From Marinifilum sp. D714 (lineage in GTDB: Bacteria; Bacteroidota; Bacteroidia; Bacteroidales; Marinifilaceae), in NCBI RefSeq assembly GCF_030851345.1, contig NZ_JALPNU010000006.1, positions 62,001 to 126,000 on the forward strand: 64,000 bases of DNA, read 5' to 3'. The translations under genes were made by a program, and so were the position numbers. How positions within the stretch are numbered: the stretch's first letter is position 1; each line of letters starts with the position of its first letter. The notes beneath the pieces were generated by a model. It had not been told where the DNA came from. It did not search any database and saw only the letters and a program-made list of their open reading frames with translations. Below are positions 53,292 to 61,866 of the stretch, piece by piece.

Positions 53292-56198
53292 TTATACGTT
53301 CAATAAGAAATCTATTAAGTTTTCTTCTCGTTTTAAATCAAATTTCTTCCTTAACCTGTACCTGCTAATTTCAACTCCCCTAACCGAAATATTCATTAGA
53401 GGTGCAATTTCTTTTGTGGATAAATTCATTCTAAGATAGGCACACATTCTTAAATCCTTTGGTGTTAATTGCGGAAAAGACGACCGTAGTCTCTTTATAA
53501 AGTTTTCATGCACCTGATCAAAATGCAACTCAAATTGTTCCCAATCCTGATCGCTATTAAATTCTGAATCCAGGGTTTTCATCAACTGACGCACTTGAAC
53601 CAATGCAGTTGGGTCCTTTATCTTTTTTAAAGCCTTTTTTAATTCTCCTACCGCATACGAAAGCACCTCATTCTTATGGATAATATTCATTGTAGAACTT
53701 GCTAATTCACGAGTTTTAAAATCGACCTCACTTTTTAACTTTTCATTTCTTAATTCTACAATCTCTCTCTCTGCAATTAGTGCCTCTTCCCTAAATTTTT
53801 GTTCCTTAGCTTTAAGTTCTTCCTTCTGCTGTTTCTCCAATCTGTCTTGAATCTGTTTCATTCTTAAACGAACCAATAAAATCACACCATAAATAATGAG
53901 TAGTGAAATGAATACATATATAAAATATGCCAGTTTAGACCTGTACCAGGGAGGTAGAATTACAAATTTAAACTCATCGGGAACAGATTGAACCCCATAT
54001 TGATTTTGTGCCAAGACTCTAAATACATATTCTCCCTCGCGCAAATTGGTGTATTCCTTACTTGTGATTGCCTCCCATGCCGAAGTATCCTGATCAAATC
54101 CTTGTAATTGATATTTATAATTTAACAATTGTGCATGACTTGATTGAGGAGCACTAAACTGAAAACGAATCTCATTATTCTTAAATTTTATATATTCTGC
54201 TGAATTTTCATTATTTGTTTTTTTTCCAGCATAAATCACTGAATCTTTCTTTTTACCTGAAATTCGCACCTCTCGAATCAATGTATGAAATTTATTTTCA
54301 TACACTTTTCGAATTTCAGGATTGTAGTGAACAAATCCCTCTACAGTGGAAATTAATACATTTGATCTGTCTATTTCATAAACATTCTCAAAAGCCCCAA
54401 TAAAAGAACCTCGAATGGAAGAAAAAGCCATTTCACGTTTCTCATAAGAGTTATCTACTTGTAATTTCAATACTCCTAACTTTTCATCCTGAAAATACCA
54501 GATGTCACCATTTGATTGCTCAAAAAGTTTTGTAACCTCCTTTTCCTTGCCAAATAGATTATTTAATGATTGGTAAGATTCAAATTTGTTGATCTCAGGA
54601 ACATACTCATAAAAGCCCTTGCTAGTTGTAAAAACCTCTTTATCGCGAATTTTATGAATTCCAATACTTAAATCGGAAGGAAGACCATCTTCCTTTCCAT
54701 ACAGTTTAAAATTAACACATGAATCCAATGCATTGTTTAAAATAATACGATACAGTCCTTTATAACCATGGCTCATCCATATACTATTATCATCATTCCA
54801 AATTATTTCTCTGGATGATTCATGAAAACCACCAATTTTTTGTTTAAACTTCCATTTTCCCCTTTCAGAATCCCTTTCGAAAAGGATCAAGCCAGAATAA
54901 GTTCCACCTATCATTTGATTTGGGAATTCACTTTTATATAAATATTTCCATCCTCCTTCAACATCACAAATCATCTCGCCTTTATCCTGATTGATCCTAA
55001 AAGTACCTTTAGTGTGTCCACATAGGAGCTCTCCCCCTATTACTTGCAAACTCCAAACCTGACCCGAGGTTTTCTCAACAAGCCTAAACTTTTCGTTCAA
55101 ATTTAAAGCCATATCTGTGAAATCGTACTTACGTGCAAACAACCCCATATTTGTTCCCAGGTACAAATATCCCTTAAAATAAATTGAGGAATATCCTGCT
55201 CCAATATCTCTAACTCTAGGAAAAGTAGTTACTGGCGAACTAATTTCAAGGAGATTAATTCCATTATCTAAACCTAGCCAAAGATTCTTTTCCGAATCCT
55301 GAAATAAACTAAGTATCGTATTATTAAGCAGGCCTAAATCGGTATTAACATGCTGAATAATTTGTCCTCTTTTGTTGAGGATATATAAACCATTTCTAAC
55401 CGTTCCAAAAACAAAATGGTTATCTCTTAATGCTAGACCTGAGTAGATTTGCTCTTTAGCAAATGACTTATTTGCATCAAGATTCCAGGATTCCGTTTTT
55501 CTTCCATTATATCTAAATAAACCATTTAGAGCTGTTGCAATTAGAAGTTCATCTTCAGAGTATGGCAGTACACTTACAATTTCGATATCTTTAAATTTTT
55601 CACCGCCTGCTACCAATTGAAATCCTTGTCCATTCAATTTACAGAGCCCTTTTCCTAGAATCTGTACATAAAACGAATCATCTATTACAAAACTCTTCCG
55701 AAAATTCATTCTGTCACCAATAATGGACAATTTATTATCCTTATAGAAAATGATTTTTTCAAAGGTGTGAAATACGATTCCATTCCTGAAGTGGTAAATT
55801 TGCCATATTTCTTCGAAATCTCTTTCCGCTTCGGGAAGTAAACTGACCAAAGACCTATAAACCAACTTGCCTTTTAAATCGGGTTCCAAATACCCAAATT
55901 CATTGTATGCTCCAACATAAACCTTATCCGACTTGTCAATTGTTAAAGAACGTACCACCGATCTATTAGGCACCTCTATCAATCGCCAGCTAGTTCCGTC
56001 GAATTCCAGCACTCCTTCATTATTGGCAAAGTACATCAATCCTTTAGAAGATTGTATAATGTCCCAATTTTGAGTTCCTCCACGATATTCACTTCTTGGA
56101 AAATTCTGAATAAAGGGAACTCCTTTGTTTTTGACCTTGGCTAAACAAGAAAAATTTAAAATTAGAAATAGGAGTAGTATTGTAGTAGACTTATTCAA
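53292..56198 (-). CDS. Membrane-spanning propeller/Y_Y_Y regulator with LuxR-type HTH
   Basis: A likely sensor-regulator of the locus. Signal peptide near residue 20; residues about 30-640 hold repeated propeller blades (for example NTILSLFQDSEKNLWLGLDNGINLL, SNGDIWYFQDEK); residues about 670-740 are the Y_Y_Y domain (KYQLQGFDQDTSAWE, REGEYVFRVLAQN); one membrane segment follows (AYFIYVFISLLIIYGVILLV, about 750-770); then a coiled coil, and a C-terminal LuxR/GerE-like helix-turn-helix (911-968: LTPKDLRMCAYLRMNLSTKE, SRYRLRKKFDL). There is no histidine kinase or receiver domain, unlike the hybrid two-component systems common in such loci. Upstream of susC on the same strand. Confidence 0.9.
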   Translation of the reverse strand: MNKSTTILLLFLILNFSCLAKVKNKGVPFIQNFPRSEYRGGTQNWDIIQSSKGLMYFANNEGVLEFDGTSWRLIEVPNRSVVRSLTIDKSDKVYVGAYNEFGYLEPDLKGKLVYRSLVSLLPEAERDFEEIWQIYHFRNGIVFHTFEKIIFYKDNKLSIIGDRMNFRKSFVIDDSFYVQILGKGLCKLNGQGFQLVAGGEKFKDIEIVSVLPYSEDELLIATALNGLFRYNGRKTESWNLDANKSFAKEQIYSGLALRDNHFVFGTVRNGLYILNKRGQIIQHVNTDLGLLNNTILSLFQDSEKNLWLGLDNGINLLEISSPVTTFPRVRDIGAGYSSIYFKGYLYLGTNMGLFARKYDFTDMALNLNEKFRLVEKTSGQVWSLQVIGGELLCGHTKGTFRINQDKGEMICDVEGGWKYLYKSEFPNQMIGGTYSGLILFERDSERGKWKFKQKIGGFHESSREIIWNDDNSIWMSHGYKGLYRIILNNALDSCVNFKLYGKEDGLPSDLSIGIHKIRDKEVFTTSKGFYEYVPEINKFESYQSLNNLFGKEKEVTKLFEQSNGDIWYFQDEKLGVLKLQVDNSYEKREMAFSSIRGSFIGAFENVYEIDRSNVLISTVEGFVHYNPEIRKVYENKFHTLIREVRISGKKKDSVIYAGKKTNNENSAEYIKFKNNEIRFQFSAPQSSHAQLLNYKYQLQGFDQDTSAWEAITSKEYTNLREGEYVFRVLAQNQYGVQSVPDEFKFVILPPWYRSKLAYFIYVFISLLIIYGVILLVRLRMKQIQDRLEKQQKEELKAKEQKFREEALIAEREIVELRNEKLKSEVDFKTRELASSTMNIIHKNEVLSYAVGELKKALKKIKDPTALVQVRQLMKTLDSEFNSDQDWEQFELHFDQVHENFIKRLRSSFPQLTPKDLRMCAYLRMNLSTKEIAPLMNISVRGVEISRYRLRKKFDLKREENLIDFLLNV

Positions 56199-56401
56199 AG
56201 CAATGGCGATTTTGTTTATTGAAATATATGATGATTCATAAAAATATGCAAAGTTGTTTTAATACTACAAAACATCAAGAATAATTTTCCTCGCTGAAAG
56301 AAAGATTTACAATTAACAATTCTTAACATTAAAAACACCACCTCAAACACACAATCAACTATATAACTAACATTTACATCCAAAAAGCAATTTCTATAAT
56401 T

Positions 56402-56427
56402 AACCTTATTTAACCTTGATTCACCTT
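56402..56427 (+). promoter_or_regulatory. Three 10-bp direct repeats upstream of the outer-membrane protein gene
   Basis: TAACCTTATT, TAACCTTGAT and TCACCTTAAA follow each other at exact 10-bp spacing. The last copy ends 30 bp before the -7 element at 56458. A candidate response-regulator site; compare 59407. Confidence 0.5.
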
Positions 56428-56457
56428 AAATCATCTAATGATAAATGGATGTGAACC

Positions 56458-56465
56458 TATCTTTG
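56458..56465 (+). promoter_or_regulatory. -7 element of the outer-membrane beta-barrel gene
   Basis: TATCTTTG matches TAnnTTTG; no TTG at the -33 position, as expected for an activator-dependent promoter. Start codon at 56491. Confidence 0.5.
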
Positions 56466-56490
56466 AATGGAAATTTAAACCGAAAAATTA

Positions 56491-59247
56491 ATGTTCAGAA
56501 TTTTACTATCTATATTTTTCATCCTAATTGGATTATCCTTATTTGCTCAAAAGAGTTATACATTAACTGGAAAAGTGCTCGATTCGCAGGAAGAAGGTTC
56601 TTTACCTGGTGCAACAATTCTATTAATTAACAAATCGGATACCATTCAAAAAACAGGTACCATAACCAACGAATTGGGTAGTTTCAATATTAAGGTAAAA
56701 CCGGGAGAATATGATTTTCAAGTTTCTTTTATCGGCTATAAGGATATTAAAAAATCAATCACCGTTGATAAAACAGCCCTGGATCTAGGTCAGTTTAAAC
56801 TGATTGAAAACTCTGAATTTCTTCAGGAAATTAACATCACAGAAACCCTGCCTCCAACAAAAATTAAAGGCGATACCACAGTGTTTAATCCTGATGCATT
56901 CAAAGTAAATCCGGATGCTACTGCAGGAGAACTCTTGGCCAAAATGCCTGGGTTTTATGAAGTGGATGGTAAGCTGGTAGTAGAAGGACAAGAGGTTGCA
57001 GAAATATTGGTTGATGGAAAAAAGTTTTTTGGAAATAATATGAATAAGGCTTTGGCTACGATTCCAAACGATATAATTAAGAATATTGAAGTTTACGAAT
57101 ATAAAAGCGATGAAGAAAAGTTCACCGGCTTAAAGAGAAATGAAGAAGATAAAAAAACGCTAAATATTGTTACCTCCAAGAAAAGCAAAAGACTTGTTTT
57201 TGGAGATGTGGCTGCAGGATTTGGCAAAGACAACAGGTATGGTTTCGATGGGAATATTAACAGTTTCTCGGATAACAATAGCATTACCCTAACTGCAAAA
57301 TCGAGAGATGTAAATGCACCTCTAAAATTAAGCAACCGAAATTTTGGAAACAGAAGCATTGACGGGAATGACATTCAGGATGATTCTTTCGGAATCAACT
57401 ATGTGAATTCTAAAAATAAAAATGACATTGAGTTTAGTTACGAATATGGTAATCAGGAATATGAAAACAAGAGTAGCAGCGTAAGAAATTATACTTCTGA
57501 TGCTCTTCTTGGCCAAATTCAAAATTCAACAAACCACTCGACCAATGACAATAATGATCACCGTATTAACCTGAGAGTATCTTTAAATTCCAATCCGAAA
57601 CACAGATTAATGTTGAATACCAACATCTCTACAACAAACAGGGAATCAAATTCCAATTCGATTTCTGATACCAAAATAAATGGTAATCCTTTAAACTCGA
57701 ACAATAACCATAACTCTTCTGAGAATAAAAACTACAATCTATACCAAACCGTAAATTATTCAAAAAAATTAGGTAAACAAGGCCGCTCCTTGAATTTAAA
57801 TGCTGGATTTAATTACTCCAACAATGAATCGGATGGAAAGCAATTGTCCGAAACTTTAAATGAAAGCAATGAAGTAAGTCAAAGCATCAACCGAATTTCT
57901 GATTCTAAAAGGAAAAATACAGGTGTTAATGCAGGAATATCGTTTAGCGAACCCATTGGCAGAAAAGGATTTGCCAGCTTAGGATATCGTTTCAAGTTTA
58001 ACGAACAAAAGTCAGATAAGTACGGATATAACTTTAATGAAAGTGAAAACTCATATAGCGATTTGGATGAGCTAACCACCAACAATTTTGAAAATTCAAG
58101 TATCAGAAATGCCGGAAGGTTCTCGTATAACCTACATGGAAAAACTCATGGTTTTAGCTTAGGGGCCGATTTTGAAATGACCACACTAAAGAATGAAGAG
58201 TCATTTCCGAATCAGACAGATTTTAACAAGGATTTCTTCTCATTCAAGCCATATGTTAGGTATTCGCTTAATTTGAAGAATCAAAAAAGAATCAACCTTA
58301 ACTATATGTCGCGAACCACAACTCCAAATATTCGCGATTTACAAGAAGTTGTAGATCTTTCGAATCCATTGTACATTTCTACTGGTAATTCCGAATTGGA
58401 ACAATCAAACTCTCACACTTTAATGGCACTTTATTCAGCATCAAACATGAAGAAAGGAAGTCATTTGTCGATTCATGCCATGGCAACTTCAACAAACAAT
58501 ACTGTAGGAAGAAGAACAATTGTTGCAGCTAAGGATACAACCATTAATGGATTGTACTTTCTGCCTGCAGGAGGGCAATTCTCGGAACCTGTAAATCTTG
58601 ATGGACAATATTCAATCGGAACAAGTATTTCGTATAGCTTTCCTCTTAAAAAGTTAAAGTCTAAATTAAATATCAACACAAGAGGGCGATTTTCTCACAA
58701 CCCTACTTTTGTAAACGATAAAAAGGCATATACCGATTCGTGGAACTTGAATCATGGAATGACTCTAAGCTCCAACATTAGCGAAAAAATCGATTTTACA
58801 TTTACCAGCTCAAGCAACTATCAAAAATCCAATAACACATCAAATACTGGTTCGGAGTATTTATCTCAAACTACCTCGCTAAATATGTATTGGAATTTTT
58901 ATAAAGATTTGGTGTTTAGAACAAATGCAAGTAACAATTATCAAAATAACTTTTCGACCAATGATGTAGATAACTTTTGGCACTTAAATCTTGGCTTATC
59001 TACGAAAGTATTTAAAAGCAAACGTGGAGAATTATCATTCACGGCCTATGATATTTTAAGTAAGGATGATCAAAGGTCTCACTTAGTTTCAGATTTATAT
59101 ACGGCAGATTACTACACAAATAAATTGAACAAATTCTACATCCTTACTTTCAGTTATAAATTAAGAGATGGCAAAGGAAAAGGCAGAAAGCACAGAAGAG
59201 GACATGGCATGTATCCTAGTTATGGCAATTACAACATGATGATGTAA
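56491..59247 (+). CDS. Outer-membrane beta-barrel protein with CarboxypepD_reg-like and plug regions
   Basis: A 918-aa TonB-dependent-receptor-like protein (outer membrane beta-barrel family). Signal peptide about 1-19 (LSLFAQ), carboxypeptidase-regulatory-like domain 22-105 (GKVLDSQEEGSLPGATILL), plug-like region about 115-220 (AGELLAKMPGFYEVDGKLVVEG, EILVDGKKFFG), then a barrel rich in Asn and Ser (NINSFSDNNSITLT). The end is unusual: KGRKHRRGHGMYPSYGNYNMMM, a basic/Met tail instead of a terminal aromatic strand. Precedes a histidine kinase and response regulator, and may be their regulated target. Substrate unknown; metal or peptide possible. Confidence 0.85.
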   Translation: MFRILLSIFFILIGLSLFAQKSYTLTGKVLDSQEEGSLPGATILLINKSDTIQKTGTITNELGSFNIKVKPGEYDFQVSFIGYKDIKKSITVDKTALDLGQFKLIENSEFLQEINITETLPPTKIKGDTTVFNPDAFKVNPDATAGELLAKMPGFYEVDGKLVVEGQEVAEILVDGKKFFGNNMNKALATIPNDIIKNIEVYEYKSDEEKFTGLKRNEEDKKTLNIVTSKKSKRLVFGDVAAGFGKDNRYGFDGNINSFSDNNSITLTAKSRDVNAPLKLSNRNFGNRSIDGNDIQDDSFGINYVNSKNKNDIEFSYEYGNQEYENKSSSVRNYTSDALLGQIQNSTNHSTNDNNDHRINLRVSLNSNPKHRLMLNTNISTTNRESNSNSISDTKINGNPLNSNNNHNSSENKNYNLYQTVNYSKKLGKQGRSLNLNAGFNYSNNESDGKQLSETLNESNEVSQSINRISDSKRKNTGVNAGISFSEPIGRKGFASLGYRFKFNEQKSDKYGYNFNESENSYSDLDELTTNNFENSSIRNAGRFSYNLHGKTHGFSLGADFEMTTLKNEESFPNQTDFNKDFFSFKPYVRYSLNLKNQKRINLNYMSRTTTPNIRDLQEVVDLSNPLYISTGNSELEQSNSHTLMALYSASNMKKGSHLSIHAMATSTNNTVGRRTIVAAKDTTINGLYFLPAGGQFSEPVNLDGQYSIGTSISYSFPLKKLKSKLNINTRGRFSHNPTFVNDKKAYTDSWNLNHGMTLSSNISEKIDFTFTSSSNYQKSNNTSNTGSEYLSQTTSLNMYWNFYKDLVFRTNASNNYQNNFSTNDVDNFWHLNLGLSTKVFKSKRGELSFTAYDILSKDDQRSHLVSDLYTADYYTNKLNKFYILTFSYKLRDGKGKGRKHRRGHGMYPSYGNYNMMM

Positions 59248-59303
59248 TTCCATAAACATCAAAACACCAGATTATTTTCTTTTAAATTTTCATAGTCAAT
59301 ATT

Positions 59304-59330
59304 GGCCATTCCGAAAGGGATGGCCTTTTT
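59304..59330 (+). terminator. Terminator after the beta-barrel gene
   Basis: GGCCATTCC (59304-59312) pairs with GGGATGGCC (59317-59325, one G-T pair) over loop GAAA, then five T (59326-59330). Confidence 0.92.
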
Positions 59331-59406
59331 CAATCAAAAATTTCCAATGTGTTGTTCAAGAAAACACATTGCTAATTGGCCAACTCAAAAAAGTTCTCTG
59401 TATTTT

Positions 59407-59422
59407 GGTTAATTAAGGTTAA
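59407..59422 (+). promoter_or_regulatory. GGTTAA direct repeat upstream of the histidine kinase gene
   Basis: GGTTAA at 59407-59412 and 59417-59422 (10-bp spacing) is the reverse complement of the TTAACC repeats at 56402, and ends 29 bp before the -7 element. Candidate response-regulator site (autoregulation). Confidence 0.45.
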
Positions 59423-59451
59423 CAATCCGAACATTTGCTGCTGAAAGCCAG

Positions 59452-59459
59452 TATATTTG
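59452..59459 (+). promoter_or_regulatory. -7 element of the histidine kinase gene
   Basis: TATATTTG matches TAnnTTTG with no good -33. Because the ATG is at 59464, the transcript would be almost leaderless if this is the real promoter. Confidence 0.35.
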
Positions 59460-59463
59460 TTTC

Positions 59464-60954
59464 ATGTCTAAAAACCGATTAAATCAAAAGAAGTTTAAAA
59501 TCATTTCACCAATGGTTTTAAGTATGTTTTTATTGGTAACTTTTGTAGGATACTGGTTACATTCTCAGTATAACAATGAAAAGAAAAACCTGCAGGTAGA
59601 ATTATCCAGGCTTTATAATACATCCATAAACGATGGAGAGTTTATCTTCTTTTATCGAAACGTGATAAAACCGGCTTTGAATTATCAAGACACCATTAAT
59701 TTCGATAGTTTAAAAATTGGAACGAAAAAAACCAATGCTGAGTTTAAAAAGGCTTACGTTAAAGATTTAAAAGCATTTGTAGATACCAATCAAATCTATA
59801 TAAATGCATTTAGAGCTATTGAAAAAAATTCATTTATCCCTGATAGTTTAAAAGATGAACGATATTATGATATTTTAAGATTAGGTTATCGATATCAAAT
59901 CTACCCCGCTCAAATTCTTTACAACCAAAGTAAAAATCCTAATGATACTACTCAACAATTTTTGAGAAATATATTCTTAAGAAATGTTACAATCAATTTC
60001 CCAAATTTAAAAGCTGGTCAGGAAGAAGAAATTGATAGAGAAAATATTGAGTCAATTGAAAAAACCAACAGTGAAATATTAAGAAGAGGGAGATTGGGTA
60101 TCATTGTATATACCCGCAGATATGATAAAGCAAGTGTTCTATACTTTGAACATTACTTTCTTTATCTAATTACAGAAATCCTGGCACAAATTATATTTGG
60201 AATTGTATTGATTGGTTTATCCATTTTTGCCTTGGTATTTGCTTATCGGAGCTACCTTACACAAGCAAAGTTGAACATGCTTCGCTCCGATTTTGTTAGT
60301 AATATTACTCATGAATTAAAAATTCCGGTATCTACAGCCAAAGCCGCCATGGAAGCCATTCTGAATTATGGCATTACCGACGATAAAGAAAAAACAAAAT
60401 CCTATTTGAAAATGGTAGCTTCGGAGATGAATCGATTGGATAGCCTTACCTCAAGGGTACTGGAACATTCAAAGCTTGAGTCAAATCAACATCTACTAAA
60501 GAAGGAAGAAACCAATTTAAACGAATTTGTCGATCGAATTGTAAAGTCGGTTCAACTCTTTTATGCAGATACGATCAATATCAAGTTTACGAAACCCGAT
60601 GAATTGATAAGCATATCAATCGATCGTGTGTATATTGAAGGAGTTATTCGTAATTTGATTGAAAACAGTAAAAAATATGGTGGAAATGATGTAAGTATTG
60701 TTGTTAACCTATGGCAGAAAGGCGTACATGTTTACATATCGGTTATAGATAATGGACCAGGAATTCCAAAAGAATATTTGAGTAAAATTTTCGATCGATT
60801 TTTCAGAGTGCCAACTGGCAACCAGCACAATATAAAAGGATTTGGTTTAGGCTTGAGTTTTGCTTCTTTGGTAATGAAACAACACAATGGTTCTATTTCC
60901 GCAGACAACCTTTCAGAACAAGGTTGTGAGATTAAATTAGAGTTTCCAGCTTAA
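59464..60954 (+). CDS. Sensor histidine kinase, two membrane segments
   Basis: Inner-membrane sensor. Membrane segments at about 14-32 and 233-262 flank a periplasmic domain of roughly 200 residues without a recognised fold. HisKA has phosphoacceptor His283 in NITHELKIP; the catalytic HATPase domain shows the N box VIRNLIENSKKYGG, G1 VIDNGPGIP, and GFGLGLSFA. Partner of the response regulator at 61081. The gene has its own promoter, after the terminator of the beta-barrel gene, yet shares the repeat motif with it. Signal unknown. Confidence 0.93.
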   Translation: MSKNRLNQKKFKIISPMVLSMFLLVTFVGYWLHSQYNNEKKNLQVELSRLYNTSINDGEFIFFYRNVIKPALNYQDTINFDSLKIGTKKTNAEFKKAYVKDLKAFVDTNQIYINAFRAIEKNSFIPDSLKDERYYDILRLGYRYQIYPAQILYNQSKNPNDTTQQFLRNIFLRNVTINFPNLKAGQEEEIDRENIESIEKTNSEILRRGRLGIIVYTRRYDKASVLYFEHYFLYLITEILAQIIFGIVLIGLSIFALVFAYRSYLTQAKLNMLRSDFVSNITHELKIPVSTAKAAMEAILNYGITDDKEKTKSYLKMVASEMNRLDSLTSRVLEHSKLESNQHLLKKEETNLNEFVDRIVKSVQLFYADTINIKFTKPDELISISIDRVYIEGVIRNLIENSKKYGGNDVSIVVNLWQKGVHVYISVIDNGPGIPKEYLSKIFDRFFRVPTGNQHNIKGFGLGLSFASLVMKQHNGSISADNLSEQGCEIKLEFPA

Positions 60955-61080
60955 ACAGTAAACAAAATTAATATATTTCGATATTCAAGCGCAACTGATA
61001 TTTAAGCATTATTAACAAAATCAAATTCATATAATCATCTTACATTTCTTATCTTGCAGGGCACTCTAGCTAAGATCAAT

Positions 61081-61791
61081 ATGAATAAAACCAAGATACT
61101 TTACGTTGAAGATGAACCTAATTTAGGGCAAATTGTTTACGACTCTTTAATTTTAAAAGGATTTGATATCATTTGGGTAACAGATGGAGCCCAGGTAATG
61201 TCGAAATTTCATGATTTTACTCCTGACATTTGCGTTCTGGATATCATGCTGCCAAACGTTGATGGCTACCAACTTTGCGATCATATCAGATCCAAATTTC
61301 CAACTCTTCCAATTATTTTTCTTACAGCCAAAACTGAAACTACAGATCTTGTAAAAGGTTTTGAAGCTGGCGGTACAGATTATATCCGCAAGCCTTTTAG
61401 CATAGAAGAGTTGGTGGTTCGAATTGATAACCAATTAAAGTTACATGGCATCGGCGAAAACAAAGAAACAACGCAGGAGCAAAAAATTGAGCTTGATGAA
61501 ATTAAATTAGGAACTTACACCTATTTTCCTAAAAGATATGAGCTGATCACTCCTTCAAAAACCATTAACCTTTCGAATCGTGAAGGCGAATTGCTGAAAA
61601 AATTAACCGAAATGGGAAGTAAGGTTGTGGAACGAAAAGACATTTTAATGCAGGTTTGGGGTGATGATTCATTCTTCAATTCCCGCAATCTTGATGTGTA
61701 CATTAAAAAACTTCGCAACTACTTTGTCGAAGATGATAATATTGAGATACAAACATTACGAGGCAGAGGATATTTATTTTTGGTGAAATAA
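61081..61791 (+). CDS. OmpR-family response regulator
   Basis: Two-component DNA-binding regulator. Receiver domain with acidic pair ED (residues 10-11), phospho-acceptor Asp54 (CVLDIMLPN), Thr/Lys of the LTAKTE and RKPF motifs; C-terminal winged helix with REGELLKKLTE, RNLDVYIKKLRNYF and the closing TLRGRGYLF. The start is set at ATG 61081; an upstream TTG at 61054 would only add nine residues. 127 bp after the kinase gene. A possible target site is the TTAACC/GGTTAA repeat seen at 56402 and 59407. Confidence 0.95.
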   Translation: MNKTKILYVEDEPNLGQIVYDSLILKGFDIIWVTDGAQVMSKFHDFTPDICVLDIMLPNVDGYQLCDHIRSKFPTLPIIFLTAKTETTDLVKGFEAGGTDYIRKPFSIEELVVRIDNQLKLHGIGENKETTQEQKIELDEIKLGTYTYFPKRYELITPSKTINLSNREGELLKKLTEMGSKVVERKDILMQVWGDDSFFNSRNLDVYIKKLRNYFVEDDNIEIQTLRGRGYLFLVK

Positions 61792-61813
61792 ACAACTCTT
61801 CAAAAAATACAAA

Positions 61814-61842
61814 AAGGAGTATTCTAGAAATAGGTACTCCTT
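61814..61842. terminator. Bidirectional terminator between the response regulator and beta-mannosidase genes
   Basis: AAGGAGTA (61814-61821) pairs with TACTCCTT (61835-61842); A-rich sequence on the left gives a T tract on the minus strand, and TTCTTTT follows on the plus strand. It serves both convergent genes. Confidence 0.85.
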
Positions 61843-61866
61843 CTTTTGCATTAAGTGGTTTAGTTT

